Part shown: positions 1 through 13,642 of the stretch, piece after piece
Layout: each line of letters starts with the position of its first letter
How positions within the stretch are numbered: the first letter of the stretch is position 1
Source of the DNA: Siniperca chuatsi
Lineage: Eukaryota; Chordata; Actinopteri; Centrarchiformes; Sinipercidae
NCBI RefSeq assembly: GCF_020085105.1
Contig: NC_058052.1
Coordinates: 11,575,233 to 11,639,232, forward strand
Length of the DNA: 64,000 bases
Direction of reading: 5' to 3'
The notes under the pieces: model-generated
What the model saw: only the letters and a program-made list of their open reading frames with translations
What the model was told of the DNA's origin: nothing
Databases searched by the model: none
Program-made: the position numbers and the translations under genes

Positions 1-289
1 TATGGCTGTTTGGTGAAAGAGCAGCTTTGCAATTGTCTGCTGGGGGATCAACAGCTGACTGAAGAGTGAAGTGGCCGGCAGCCACGCTTAACTGTTCTCC
101 CCTCTCGGCTGTTTTTAGCAAACATCCTCCTGATGACTACGGCCTCTGTCTCCCAACATAAGAGCTGCACATCTTCAGATGTGTGTGCGCTTGTTCACAC
201 ACAGCCTTACCCCCTACCCCCACATTACAGACCTCATCCACTTAAGCACATTTCTGATTCAAGGCACTGTACAAGCTTTTTGCACGCTG

Positions 290-312
290 CACACACACAC
301 ACACACACACAC
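290..312. repeat. (CA)n microsatellite
   Basis: An uninterrupted run of CA dinucleotides. The tract also continues in diluted form (CACA-rich words) to the larger array about 95 bases further on. Confidence 0.95.
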
Positions 313-405
313 GCCCCAGATGTAAGTGAAACATTTACAGATCACATGCAAGCACACGCAAACATGAACACATGTACACACAGGAGCATACTTACATCTA
401 CGTAG

Positions 406-406
<1 letters not shown>

Positions 407-481
<75 letters not shown>
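407..481. repeat. (CA)n microsatellite, about 36 units
   Basis: A long perfect CA dinucleotide array. The apparent valine-cysteine or threonine-histidine open frames across it are artefacts of the repeat. Confidence 0.97.
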
Positions 482-572
482 CACATGCGGCAGACACACA
501 CCACAGAGACTTCCAGCCCCCTCCCCCCAACTGAATAGTCTGTTCTGACAATCCACAGGACAGCCGGAGCAT

Positions 573-580
573 TGACGTCA
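573..580. promoter_or_regulatory. Perfect CRE (CREB/ATF) site
   Basis: The palindrome TGACGTCA is the full consensus site for CREB/ATF. It is one of four perfect copies, all within the first 16 kb of the window. Function is inferred from the motif only. Confidence 0.45.
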
Positions 581-805
581 GAGGCAGGCCCATGAAAATA
601 CAGGGTCCCTGGGGGGCTGAGGGAGTTATGCACATCTTCACAGCTTGGCTCGCAACTAGTTCAACAACCAATGAGCATTTTACTGCCTCTGTTTACTCTT
701 ATTTGTCGGAAAATGCAATAATAAAAAAAAGAAGAAGTTCCACATTTACACAAAGCCTGGCATGCACAAATTTGCATGCGACTGCAATGCGGATCATCTG
801 AAATG

Positions 806-823
806 TGACGTCAATGGACGTCA
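806..823. promoter_or_regulatory. Double CRE-like site
   Basis: A perfect TGACGTCA at 806-813 is followed by ACGTCA at 818-823, placing two CREB/ATF-type cores about one helical turn apart. Such closely spaced pairs are common in cAMP-responsive elements. No transcript start is visible nearby. Confidence 0.45.
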
Positions 824-3453
824 TTGCACTGTGATCCATTAGGACAAATGTGAGCTAGGTGCATAATTTAAGTAAATGGAAATACAAATCACAGCACATC
901 GTTACCTGCCCTCTGTCATCTTAATAATTGCCGATTTGAATAACTGCTGTCAGACTGTAGTATATTAGACATACCCAGAGGAAAGGTTTGTTGCTCGCTC
1001 AGACATCCTCACAGTCCCGGGAGAAAAGATGACATCTTTGTTTACCGCTCAATGTTCTGAACCTCTTTCTGTTTTTTTCTTCTTCTTCTAAGACATCACT
1101 GGGACATCAGAGCCATTAATCTCATTGTTCTCTCTCGTTCTCCTCCTCTCACCTTTTCTGAGATTGTCTATGGCAAATTATGTAACATAGTTTGTTTGTC
1201 TGTGACCAAATACAGTCTGTGTTACTGTGGTCTTTGCTGTGTTCTTGTAAAAAAAAAAAATAATCCTACACCAATAAAAAAATGTCTAATTTGATCTTGG
1301 CCTGTATGGGTAGAAATACCTATGGATCATTACATTGAAAGAGTATCAACTTGTATGTTTATGTGTGTGTGTTTAGATGTCACAAAAGCAAGAAGAAAAA
1401 TAGCAGGGGATGAATATGAAATTAAATGTTGTCATATTTTGAATACAGTTATCATAAATAGAAGTATACAAATTAGTTAATGTCGTAAAATACACTGAGG
1501 TTTTACAGTGAAAATACTTTGTAGAAGGTTTTATACTGTATATTTGGAATTTTACCTTTTTACATGAGATAATCAAAAATCTATATCTGCTCGCTATTTT
1601 TGTGCTGCCAGTGTGCTAAAGTATTCCCATCATTAGCTTGTAGCTTGTTAGCTAAATCAATCCTTTGTCGCTGTTGCATGAATGCAATGGTGGGAAGGCA
1701 TTTCTCTGCATCACATGTCTCCTGAGATTATTCCTTACTCAGCCTGTCTGGGTGCATATGAATTGGTGTGATGTCACCACAATGCCATTCACAGCCTTCC
1801 ACTTCTGCTGAAATTGGTGAGAAAGTTCATCCAGAGGGTGTTGGATTATCAAAATCATGACCATGATCTTTATCGGCAGGGGGATGCGGAAGGTGCATCA
1901 GTCAGGTTACCTGGACAGCCACTGTCCTGGTTTGTCCATCTAGTCCAGGGTAAGTACAAACAAGTCCCTTAAAAAAGTGTCAAAGGGATCTGATCTGGGT
2001 CCACTATAACTGTCCATGCATATCCAAGAGGTTTAGCATTTGTGATGATTTTGACTGCAGTGAGGAGAGAGGAGAGTGAGTACAGCAAGTAGAGGTTGGT
2101 CTCAGTTAACTTAACCTCTTTCTCCTATGTCCCCTGCTAAAGTGCGAAACACTTGTTGAGTTCAACCAGAATGATTTTCTATTCAACCGGTGAGGAACTG
2201 ATGAGAAATAGGCCAAAATAATCCATTCTCTAGTAGCTGGTTTGTCCAGCTGCAGATGAACCAGAGTAAAGTCTACCATATGGGGACCATGAGTCCATAT
2301 GAGCTTGAGAATGGAGCATCTTCTCAGTAGATTTATAGTCCTAAACCCCCAGTTTGTGGCCTGCACAGCTGCCACAAGTACTGACTCGGCTGTATCTTGG
2401 ATGACTTCCTTTCATGCGTGGAACATGGGGACAGGAAATTAAGAGTCCAGTGCAACGGAACCATTAAAGACAGGCAGACTTTTTTGCCAGCATTGTCACA
2501 TCAGTGAAAGCACTGTGTAGATTACACAGCAGGGATTACACGTTGTGTCCCCAGGAGCAAGTGTCCACTAATAAAACTTTGCTTTTCAGCTGTCTGCATG
2601 TCCCTCCAGAAGAGGTGCAGCACTGGTTTGTCAACAGGAAACAGGCCTGGTCTGGTGAGGGTTGCCTGTTATGGACTCACTGACAGTAACAGCACGTTCA
2701 GAGAACCTGAGCAGGATGATGGTCCTAACTTTCATATGGGGTGGAGCTGATTAAATGATCTTATTTGAAACACAGTCCTGTTCTTTCCATTATGGTGTAT
2801 TATGTGATATAGGATTTTGCTGTCTGCTCTGCTTCCTCTGCAGATACCTTAGACACATAACAAAAATGGAGATTCTTTTGCAGCAGGCAAAGGAAGACAC
2901 ATCCAGCATCTCCAGTATGACAAGCCTCTTGCTAAGAGCTGTGTTGCCCCAGTGGCAGAGCTGAACCCTCTATCAGCCAATGGTGCTCCAGAGTTTAAGG
3001 ACAAGGAATGATGAAATTGCATGACTGTCTCAGCGGGCAACATGCAGACTAGAGGCTGACATTTTTTTGGGAATCCTGTGGGTCATGGGATTCCTGTGGG
3101 ATGTGGGAGTCAGTTTCACTATTCATCACATGACTGGGACAGGACAGGAAAAAAAGTCAACGGGAGCGGGCGGGACGAGAATCATAATAACAATAGGTCG
3201 CTTTTTATATATAAGTATACGGTTCTAATATGAATAAACACTATTTTCTTTATTTTGAACATAATGCTAGTCATTCTATTGTCTTTTTTAAATTATTTTT
3301 TGCTCCTGTCTTACTCTTACGCAGAGTAAAGTACAATGATCCATGGATCACACTGACAGAGCTTTCGGGCAAGTCTGAAGTTTTAAACCAGTTCTGAGGG
3401 TGACGGTGTTAAAACTCTGTATGTTGTTTATAAGACGTGTAAAGTAGTTATCA

Positions 3454-3455
<2 letters not shown>

Positions 3456-3487
<32 letters not shown>

Positions 3488-3535
3488 CTTTATTTATAGA
3501 GCACTTATCAAAACAAAGTACACAGTGCTTTTGTA
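3456..3535. repeat. (AAT)n tract joined to a dispersed-repeat end
   Basis: About nine AAT units (to 3484) run into ACTTTATTTATAGAGCAC, a word that I associate with the end of a common dispersed repeat of ray-finned fish. The combination suggests a retroelement tail, though the rest of the element is not recognisable. Confidence 0.5.
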
Positions 3536-6500
3536 CTTGCTAATACACCACTGACTCGGGGACGAATGTCCTTCAGAGATACACTTGTAAAACAGGTGTC
3601 AACAGGTTGTAAATCACTTCTTTTGCGAAATGTAAGGTGCCAGTGGTGGTGAATCAAACATCAAATCAAAATAATTGCATTTCCTAAAGACTACCCCAGC
3701 CTAAAAAACCCCAACACAACATGGGAATGGGATGGGATCATTCTTCCAGGATTGGGAAGGAACAGAATATTTTTTTACTCTGTCATGGGATTGGGACGGG
3801 GCAGGAGTGAAATTTCACTCCTGTGTCACCCTAATGCAGACTGATTGAACTGACTAACTGGATAATCCAACCCAATTTGGTGCAGGCCATATACAGTAAA
3901 GACCAGAGACTAATTCAGGCTAGACACTGTCTCATTAGTCTCTCTTCCACATGTACATCTTTCGGAGACAGATTGTTAAACAGATCTTTCTGAACAGCTG
4001 TAACGTGACACTAATGTATTCTATTGATAAGCTAAACTAAATGGATCCTGTACAGTTGGACTTTGTAGCTGTTTGGTGGGTAATGGAAGTTGAGTCAAGT
4101 CTGACAATTATCTGATCAAAGCAACAATGGTTCAGTCAGTCAAGCCCAAGCAAAAAACAACAGCAACAATACTCCTCTTGCAAAATTACCACATATGATA
4201 TCTTTGCTTCTGGCACCAAATGTACTAATCAAGAAAGCAGATGTGCAGATGTGGTGCCCACATCTAACTTAACCCACTTTAAAAGAACTTTGATATTAAA
4301 TCAAGTATTTTAGCACAGGTCCAGTAGCATCTTGACACTTGTGGTCATTACACAATATAATCCCTCGAAAATGACTCAATGATCAATGAATGTGAATGAG
4401 CATGTCCTTTTCACTGCTTTAGCTACTCTTACTGGTTGGACTTGGCACCCGTAAGTCACCAAAGTCACTACTAAGACCTAGGAATGTGGTGACATTGCTA
4501 TAGTGAAGTCTGACAGGGCAAGAGACTACTCATGGTTGTTGCTCAGTAAGACTTCTGCCCAGACTGCAGCAATTAACTTGGTGAGTACAATGTTATCGTG
4601 ACCAAGAGAATTGATGGCCAGAGCTACAAAAAAAAAAAAAAAAAAACAAGATAAAAGAAGCCGTTCCATGTGAACTGTTGGAAGCACATGGCTGTCTACA
4701 CTCTCCCAAGACCAACAGTGGGATTTAATAGTAACAAAGACTGCAGGGCAAAGAAAATGGCTATTCTACATTCAGAGAAAAAGAGGAAAATAAATGGTAA
4801 AGAAAAGGGCAAAGGTGTAAAACCAAAAAAGACTAGTGTTATAGTGCTCCAATGTAAAAGACTGATCATTCAAAAAATTATTTATTGTTGTATGTCTGTA
4901 ATATAACTAACATTTCTGATATCTCAAGCCATCTAATTTAGAGCGTTTTACCTGTCATAATATTGATCTTTTAGTTATTTGAATAAAAGTTTACATGCCA
5001 TTATTCCTACCATACAGAATGTAGTTGTTTAGGTCTAATTGCAGTGTTAAACAGTATTTATTTGTGTTTTGAGAAGTAAACTGGTTTGAAAAAGAAATCT
5101 TAGATGTGAAAGGGTAGGGAAAAAAGCAAATAAAAGCAGCCTATAACTGACATCAGGCAATATATCACTTATAAGTTATAATTTCTACAATTTCTTTCAA
5201 TTCAACAATGAGTGGTGAAATGTTACTACTGTAACCTAGTAATTACTGTACTGTGTAGCACCAAAAGAATGACATCTCTAATAAAAAATAAATGTTTCAT
5301 TTCACGCTAATTGCCAAACTGAAGCACCTCTGGGAGCTGATGGGTATTCTTGTGCATCACTGCAACCTGAAGAAGGTCACTCTAGACAGTAAAAAAAGCA
5401 TCCAAACATTAGCGATGTAGGTTTGTAAGGCAGCACTCTGAGCAGCAGAGCTTACTCTGACTGCAAAATGAAGCGTTAATAAATTCAGAGCACTACCAGA
5501 ATTCCTCTGCCTAAAATCAGAGCATCAGACACACTGTTAACAGACAATGTGGACAACTGTGCTACAACTGTGCCAAATGGTATCATAAATGGCTTGTACA
5601 TTGTAAAAATACAGTCCTTTAGACCTAGCGACCTGGCTTTTTAATCTACTGCAATGGGGTTTCTTCATATTAAGGAGACACCACTAAGTAAAGTTTTAGT
5701 TGGATTGTATGCTTTTAGTTATTTCAATTTAAAATGTTTTATTTTATTAGTTTGTCAATTGGAAAAATTGTAAATGAGACAAATGCACCCTGAAAAAAGC
5801 TACAAAATTAACACAGTCCCTACAAAAAAAATATTATCTTTCTCCAATATTTTGTTTATTTAAAGCTTGTTCACTACATGATTGCGCTTAACTAAACCAC
5901 ACTGTGCAGCCGGTGGAGAAAATGTAATGACGTGATCCATGATGAGCATATTTCATTGTACATTTCAACAGTTTTAATGCAGCAGTTGACTGAAACAGTG
6001 GAAGCTGTCTTCTGCTTGTGTGCCACATGTTGACAAATTTGATGTGACCGTATAACACCTCTAATGGTCTCAGTGGCTCACTGTGATTCAGACCTGCTGC
6101 ACAATTAAATTCAAAAGAGGATTAACGTGGATAATATGGCGAGAAATAAATGAAAGAAATGTTGATAAGGTTTCCATCAATGCATGAGAGAAAACAGAGA
6201 AAGCACGTTCAGAGCGGACAGGTGGTGCAGATATGTGATGTGGAGCTATGTGGAGCACTGCATTGAAAGGATCTGCAGAAAGCACATGAATCAAAAAAAT
6301 ATTTTTTTTTTAAATGGGTGAAAAAAAACGTGATGAAAGAAGTGTGCAGGGGGAGGGAGGGGTGGTGGTGGGTGTATCTGCGTCAGAGCTGGAGCCAATG
6401 AAGTCAGAGATGGGGCAGGCTCGAGCAGGAGACGCTGTTACTGCCACTCACAGCACCCGCCTGGGCCTCATGTCCTCTACGTCACAGAGCTGGCACAAAT

Positions 6501-7317
6501 TATGCCTGCATGAACGTTTGTCACACACACGCTGTAAAATTTTATTTATGTGCATTACAGACATATACCGCACCATTCAATGACAATTAAATTAACACCA
6601 GCAGATGTGTATTTTTACTCTGAATTCACATTTCTGAAAAAAAATATAGTGCTGAAAAACACATTTTCTCATAAAGCAACAGTTTTCCATACACTATTCT
6701 TTGCACTTTATATAACATCAAGCTGTTCACCATCAAGCTAATGTTTATGTATTTAAGCAAATGCAGCATATAGCCTGATAGCTGATGCAAGTGCCAATAT
6801 TTCCAGAGGAACCAAATGGCTGTCTTGTGTCAGTATCAAAGGATGCTCTGCTAATAAAGTAACCGGTCCAGATTATATTATTCGTTCTATTTATGCTATA
6901 TTATTATAGTATTAAGTAGTATATCTGAGGATTGGCTCTGAAGTGTAATTAAACATTAACTGATTAATTAGAGATTTTCCCCCCAAAATGCAGATTTACT
7001 GGAGTATTTGGTAAAAAAAAATTATAAAAAAAAAAATTAAGTAAACAGCCTTATATCTTTCACAAATGCAGAAATAAATTCACAAAAACATATATTTTAT
7101 AATTTTTTCTCTCACACACATAGCCCAAAACACACACACACACACGCGCATCTCTCAAATCCTGGTTATTTAGATTAGCGGGCAGTGTTTCTGTTGGCAC
7201 CACTTCTGACCTAGATTATCACATCCGTAATTCTACAGGATGACTATGATGATGAGCATGTGGTCAGAGGTCTGTAGAGGGGAAAGAAAAAACCCAAACA
7301 GTGCTCATTGGCTTTGC

Positions 7318-7325
7318 TGACGTCA
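7318..7325. promoter_or_regulatory. Perfect CRE (CREB/ATF) site
   Basis: TGACGTCA lies in a context containing ATTGG about 11 bases upstream, an inverted CCAAT. No coding exon is seen close by, so a promoter role is only possible. Confidence 0.4.
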
Positions 7326-7763
7326 CTTAGCCATGTAAAACGCTTCACTGTGCAATCTTGTAAAACTGCAGGCTAAACAGGAGGTCAAATGTGTCTCTAC
7401 AGATGTGCACATGAGTGCAGTCACGTGCGATCATGTATAAAAAACAAACAGATAGTCTCAAATATTGTAATGAAAATGTAAAAATATTAATTCTATTGTT
7501 CCAGCTAATGATCAATAATTTTTTTCTTCAGGGAAATTTTGCTTTTCACCTCAGATCTGCTGGTGTGATGATTTTTTTTAATCAATATGTCAGCTAAAAC
7601 ATGATTCAGACTGCTTTTTTGTGTGCTTCTGACACTGTTACAACAATGAGAGCAGCAGCTGCAGCTCTGCTGGCAGGAGTCACATCCTATAGGTGATGAC
7701 GCAAGCAAGAAGACATGAGCCATGACCTAATCAGCTCCCCATCAAACCATCACTCTGCTCTCT

Positions 7764-7766
<3 letters not shown>

Positions 7767-7835
<69 letters not shown>
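7767..7835. repeat. (CA)n microsatellite
   Basis: A perfect CA dinucleotide array of about 34 units. Confidence 0.97.
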
Positions 7836-7836
<1 letters not shown>

Positions 7837-8695
7837 CGATGAGTTACTACTGGCTTTACAAAAGGCAAACACCCTCCCTCAGTGCTATATAGATGCTACC
7901 ACTCTGCTGGCTGAACACACGCGTGCTGATCTCTGAGCTAACATGCTAACAACATCCTGGCCAAACGGAAGCCTTTTAACCAGCAAACACACAGTCGGAT
8001 CGTTACTTACAGCTGAGTGATGTCACACAGCCTGTTGATGTGTTTTATGTCATATGGACAGAGAACAACAACGTTATTTTAACAATATGAGTAAAACTGG
8101 GCAAGAGCTGTGCAAAGTACAATTCAGTTCTTTAACAAATATGTAATTAGCACAACTTAATTGCATTGTTATACAACACACACAAACATTGTGTTTCTCA
8201 TATGAAAATAATAAATAATCAAATGCTTAAATTTAATTTTTTTATCTTTTATTTTTTTTGGTTCCATTCAGTGTTAACAGAAGCTACATGGGGAGAAAAC
8301 ACAGTGACTGATACAAGAATAAAACAGAGTCAATGAAATGTAGCTGACTTTATCGTTTATTTCTATGAGTTGATATAAATCAATTTTGTCCGTCATAAAA
8401 GAAATGCTTTTAAAAAGAGAAAAAGAGAGAGAGAAAGCTTCATATTGAGCACAAATCATTCGGGGAGTGGCTGGGGGGACGAGTGGTAGCTGGCTGCCTG
8501 CAGCCCTCATCAGGAGCCAAACAAAGTCAGTATGAATCATAGGTGAGAAATATGGGTGCTGACGTACAGGCCTGTCAATCTATCTGCACTGCAGACATCA
8601 GAACAGGCCAAGACGGCCGAGCGGCCAGACGCCAGGTCTGCCTGTTTACTGATAACACATGGACACAATCCATTCATGACCTATACACACTGACG

Positions 8696-8720
8696 TACAC
8701 ACACACACACACACACACAC
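8696..8720. repeat. (CA)n microsatellite, short
   Basis: About twelve CA units ending in a CGCACAC variant. Confidence 0.9.
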
Positions 8721-11635
8721 GCACACCTTGTCCCTTACTTACACTTCAACTTGAAACTATAGCCCAATATTTATGCCCCATATTTCAAGAGCTGTAACAT
8801 TTTTACTGATTTATTGTATCTTATAATAATAATCCAGTTGTTCTATCCACAGTTGTAATGAGAAGACTTAACCATGTTCAGCACTGCAGTCAAATTGAAA
8901 TTGTGAAATTAAAAATCAATAACCTCAGTGTAATGTAACAACAATGACTTCACTTAAAAAATAAAATGGAATTATTTTTCTGCCTTCTGCTAGTTCAGAA
9001 AAAAAACTGTGATATTGAAACCTCTTTTGACATTAGAGGATCGCATCAATCTATAATTTTGTGGAAACTTTCAGCAGTTATTACCAAGTCTGCAAATAAT
9101 AATAATAATTAAAAAAAAAGAAATATGTTAATCCAGAGTTACTGGTTGTGTGCACCATGGTGAATTTCTCTGACGAGGCTCCCTGCATTTCATCTTTATA
9201 CTTTAGCCCCACCTAGTGTCTGTCTGTCTGTTTGTGGACACTGATGGAGTGATGATAAGTATTGTCAAATTAAAGAGAGGTCAAAAGTCAACATTTGGTA
9301 TAAATTTAAAAATGTAACAAATATGATTAAATGAAGAAATGTTTTATTCTTTCCTCATGCAAACATTTGTGTACACTATTGTGACCTGCAATACACATAA
9401 AGACCACTAAGTGGTATTCTTGTACAAGTTAGGCTTGTTCAAGACAGTCTGCAGCTACGGCCCTCATAGACTGAAGCTGCTGTTCAACATAGTCCCACAG
9501 AAGGACATGGATAAGAATATTCATGAGGATATGTGTGTTTGAATGTGTGTGAGGTTGCATGTGGTTTATACACTAAGTGCTCTGTGTCGTCACAAGAGTG
9601 GCAAACAGCCCTGCAAGCCTCTGCTGCACTTCCACAGTCTGTCAGCAACATGGGCACAAAGCCATGCTAAAGAGACACACATGGTGCACCGCTGGAAAGC
9701 CATGCGGTGTGTGACGCCGAGCTGCCCCTCAGTTTAATCTATGAGGACAAACCAATCCACAAGATCTGGAAGTATTCTTTCAACAGTCTGAATTCAAAAT
9801 GAAAGACAAACTCTAACTGGCCTTGACCGTGTTGATCTCCTGTCTCATAGGAACAGGGCCTTTTTGTTCCTGCGAGTGGAGGCCATTTTGTAATGTTCTT
9901 CTTGATGTATTGTTAATGAGGTGGGAGTACCATCATTGTTACAGTGGAGATTTGCTTTGAGCTGTCTGTTTATTTTATCGGTATGTATTATAAATGGCAA
10001 CTAAAGGTTCTGATGCGTGAAAACAAAGATTACAAAGATGAGATAAATTCCCTTTTTAAAAACAATTCTGCTGGTCTTATTGACCTGTTAATAAAGCAGT
10101 GTGAAAGGTGTTATATTTATTAATATTTCATAATATTTTATATTAACAATCGATTAAATTACAATTTGTAATGTGAAAGGGGTTGCTCGATCAAGAATTA
10201 ACACCAAACTCTGCAGTTCCCTATGAAGCACTTTAGTATCTTTCAGCTCATTGTTTTGATTTTGCGACTTAACTGTTTTGGTTCACTCTCACCGCTCTCC
10301 TCAGAGTTGTTTTCATCAGCAGCAGGCAGCTAAAATCAGCAAAAAAAGCACTAATAAAGATAAAGTTAGCGTCCAACTGGTGAAGAAAGTGGAGCATTTT
10401 GCAGCTAAAGAGCCAGATATTTTTCTCAGGAGTTGGCGGAGACCAAAACAGAGCTAAAAGGAGAGTGCATATTTGTCTTACATTCATTGGGTGGCCAGAA
10501 ACATGATTACAAATGAATGATAATGTTACTGTGTAACGGCTGGATGTGCAAATAGGAAACTGTTTGTTAACATGTTTGTTCCATAACAACTTTATACGGT
10601 GATAATGTGTCAATGTTGTGTTTGCAGGTTGTTCTGCCGCACCCACTAGTGCTGTTTTAATTTAGCCATGCATTTTAGTTAAGAACAAATATATAAGTTA
10701 CCTCTTGTATCTTTTTATTCTTATTTGTAGGATGGCTTTATTTTCTACTGCTGGAAATCTCAATATTTCTTCATATTTACAGTATATTATAGTATATATT
10801 CTATATACATTCTTTATTACCTTAATGCTTGTTACTGCTCGACTTTCTAACATTGCCACTTCACCAGGAACAATGGGAAAAAAACTATTCAAATTAGCAA
10901 TACATTCAGACATCAAGGTTCATGCCTAGCTTTGCTCTGGTGTCTTACAGTAATGGAAGAGAGCTGATTATTTGCACAGCTGAAGGCTGTTGACCAGCTG
11001 TGGTGGCAGTTGGTGGGTGGGGGGCTGAAGGGGGCACCCAGGAGTGGCCCTGTAATCGACAGGTCCAGACTGCACACCAAGAGGCAAGACAAAAAACGCT
11101 TTGTGGTCTTGATATGATTCTCAATGGCCCTGTTTCTACACCTCCCCTCCTGGCCTCACAGTGGATATCTGAGCGAACAAAAACGATCTCCATGAGAAAA
11201 TACGAGCTTGAGCATTCAGAGGCGACAGTGAATGGAGCAGCGACAGTGACGGCACCATAGTGACTGGTGCTGGTTCTCAGATTCTGTTCATGATGCACAA
11301 ATCTATCATGGCTTTATTGTATTTTTCTGCTTTTTGTAACGGCAACCATTTAGTTTGGACAAATGATGGCATCAAAAAACGGTTTAACTTTAATTTAATT
11401 TTTGTTTTTTGTTTGTTTTGGTTTTGTTTAAAGCATTTAGCTGACTGAATGCAGATGCAGATGCACTATAGATAAGCAAAAGATTATGCACGTCTGCCTG
11501 ATTTTTACAAAAAAAGGATTTTGTAAGCAGTTACAGTATATTCTCTGGTTCCTTCACAAATCACTCCTTATTGTGTACAAAAAGCCTACAGTTCTATTTT
11601 AACTTGGTTTAAAAATCTAGATTTGCTTTGAGGGG

Positions 11636-11816
11636 TGCACGGTGGCAGAGCGGCTACAGCTCCTGCCTCCCAATAAGGAGTGTGTTCGCCCTGCGACGAG
11701 TTGGCCACTGTCCAGGGTGTGCCCTGCCTAAGGCCCGAAGTCACTGGGATAGGCTCCAGTCACCCGCGACCCCCTAACGGGGACCAAGCGGTAGAAAATG
11801 GATGGATGGATGGATT
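11636..11816 (+). repeat. tRNA-derived SINE remnant with (GGAT)n tail
   Basis: The head GTGCACGGTGGCAGAGCGGC resembles a pol III A-box region. It is followed by a block ending in GGGATAGGCTCCAG, CCCGCGACCCC and AGCGGTAGAAAATGG, and then by GGAT repeats. This string of words is characteristic of an abundant fish SINE. The copy looks internally deleted relative to the family as I know it. The open frames crossing it are not genes. Confidence 0.75.
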
Positions 11817-12885
11817 TGCTTTGACACCGTACTGTACAATGTATTGCTGCCATCCTGCAGGATGGCAAAATCTTGAGTGGGAGGGGTTCAGTGGGTGTGT
11901 ACCCCCTAAGTAGTCACAGATGCCAGGCACAGTCGGGGAAGGAAGCGCCCGGCTCTCCTTCTGTGTTAGCCAAGGGAAACTCTCTGTTGGGCGTGGGCCC
12001 AAAAAGATACAGAGCCAAAGACTGTGATGCAAACAGGTCACATCTTCAGTACAAACAAACAAGTCTGCAGGCCTAAGGAAGCCATAATGATTACAGTAAG
12101 TCCTGCACTGCATCTATGAGTTTATATTGAGGTCTTAAAGGATCAATATTTTCAAGTTACAAAAAACGAGGTAAGTGAGCATTTCGAAGGTGTCATGTAG
12201 CACGAAACAAGAGTAAATTCAGTAAGTTTCAGATATAAAATGAATGTGATTTAGTCTTTAAAAAGAGATATAAAGTAAAAGACAAACCAAGTGAAATGGT
12301 GCTTACATGTTTAATTAGGGAAAAGTATTATGCAGCTTCATGATCATATGTGATCATGAATTTTAAACTTGAATAATGTGATGCAAAGGAAACACCACAC
12401 ATGTCTAGTCCTCATGTAAGCCATTTCCATTGCCACAGCACTATTCGTGCAAGCAAGCACGACTCTCTGCTTGAAGGTGATGCTGTTCTTGGCCTTGAAC
12501 TTACAACTGCTGTCATGTGTTTGCCAGCATAATAACAGCCACACTGCCGATCGAGGTATTTCAAAAGCTGCCTCTTTAAAAAGAGGATTGCTTGAATTTC
12601 CAACTAAAGGATGAGGTGAACCAGTGTTTTCAACCACACAGGTCACAGATCACAGTCACCTTGAGGAAAGTAAAGCATAACAGGACAGGACAAGAACAGG
12701 ACTGATTTTTGTTTATACTGGCTTTTTTTTGCTATCCAATGATCCTGCAACAATTTGCCCACATTTTCATTTTTTATTAAGTCCCTGTGATCATCCCCAT
12801 GACTGGATTAAGACTTCCACATTCCCCCGGGTGTTTAATCTGAAAGGGACCTGACCTGTAACAACACAGTTTGTTACAGTATGTG

Positions 12886-13072
12886 TAGTGACACAAAACA
12901 ACTACAAAGAGACACAAACAACCACAAAGTGATGCAAAACGACAACAAAGAGACACAATATGACCACAAAGAGACACAAAATGACCACAAAGTGACACCG
13001 AGACACAAAACGACAACTAAGTGACGCAAAACGACCACAAAGAGACACAAAACGAGCACAGAGACACAAAGA
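12886..13072. repeat. Minisatellite, about 21-bp unit
   Basis: Tandem, slightly diverged copies of a unit close to ACCACAAAGAGACACAAAACG, about nine in all. All three minus-strand frames stay open because the unit length is a multiple of three, giving artefactual leucine/valine/cysteine-rich repeats. Confidence 0.9.
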
Positions 13073-13574
13073 GTTGTTTATTTGGCACTCATTTATTACA
13101 CTGAATAAACAATGTAACAATTAATAATGTACAGTTTATTATTACCAAGATCCAGGGCTTAAAATTTGAGTCTTAACACATTTGTACTAATTTACAAATG
13201 TGCCCCTCTTCTTTAAAACTGTGCCAAAGTCTTAAATTCAAGTGTCTAAACCCACCCCTGGAGCCAATCATGGCTCTTCTTTTATTTAAAGAAAATGTGT
13301 TTTGTTGAATTTACCAGTGGAAATGTTCATGGAGCGGTTGTTCTGTGCTGCTGGGTTGCCATTTGTATCCACAGCATTTAGCAACAGTTTATTTTTATTT
13401 TCTCTGTGCACATAAAAGGGCCCATTAGCATGCTGGGCCCCTGGGTGCACGCCAGGGATACCATGATGATAGATCCAGCTATGATTATCCCTCTGAACTC
13501 ATACAATGCATACCAATAAATCAACCCCACCTTCAACGGGACTGGAAATATTAATCTAGGTGAATCACCATTAT

Positions 13575-13577
<3 letters not shown>

Positions 13578-13641
<64 letters not shown>
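13578..13641. repeat. (TA)n microsatellite
   Basis: A perfect TA dinucleotide array of about 32 units, able to form a cruciform. Confidence 0.95.

Positions 13642-13642
<1 letters not shown>

Noticed and set aside
259-671. Minus-strand frames of 72 and 109 codons rich in Val-Cys
   Set aside because: They are translations of the (CA)n microsatellite and its edges, not a protein.
6314-6583. 89-codon plus-strand open frame
   Set aside because: No recognisable domain, no splice context and no support on either side; length is within chance.
10269-10646. 125-codon minus-strand open frame
   Set aside because: Composition is not protein-like and no family word is recognisable; probably chance in AT-rich DNA.
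11680-12113. Overlapping frames of 77 and 117 codons on both strands
   Set aside because: Both are driven by the GC-rich SINE remnant at 11636-11816.
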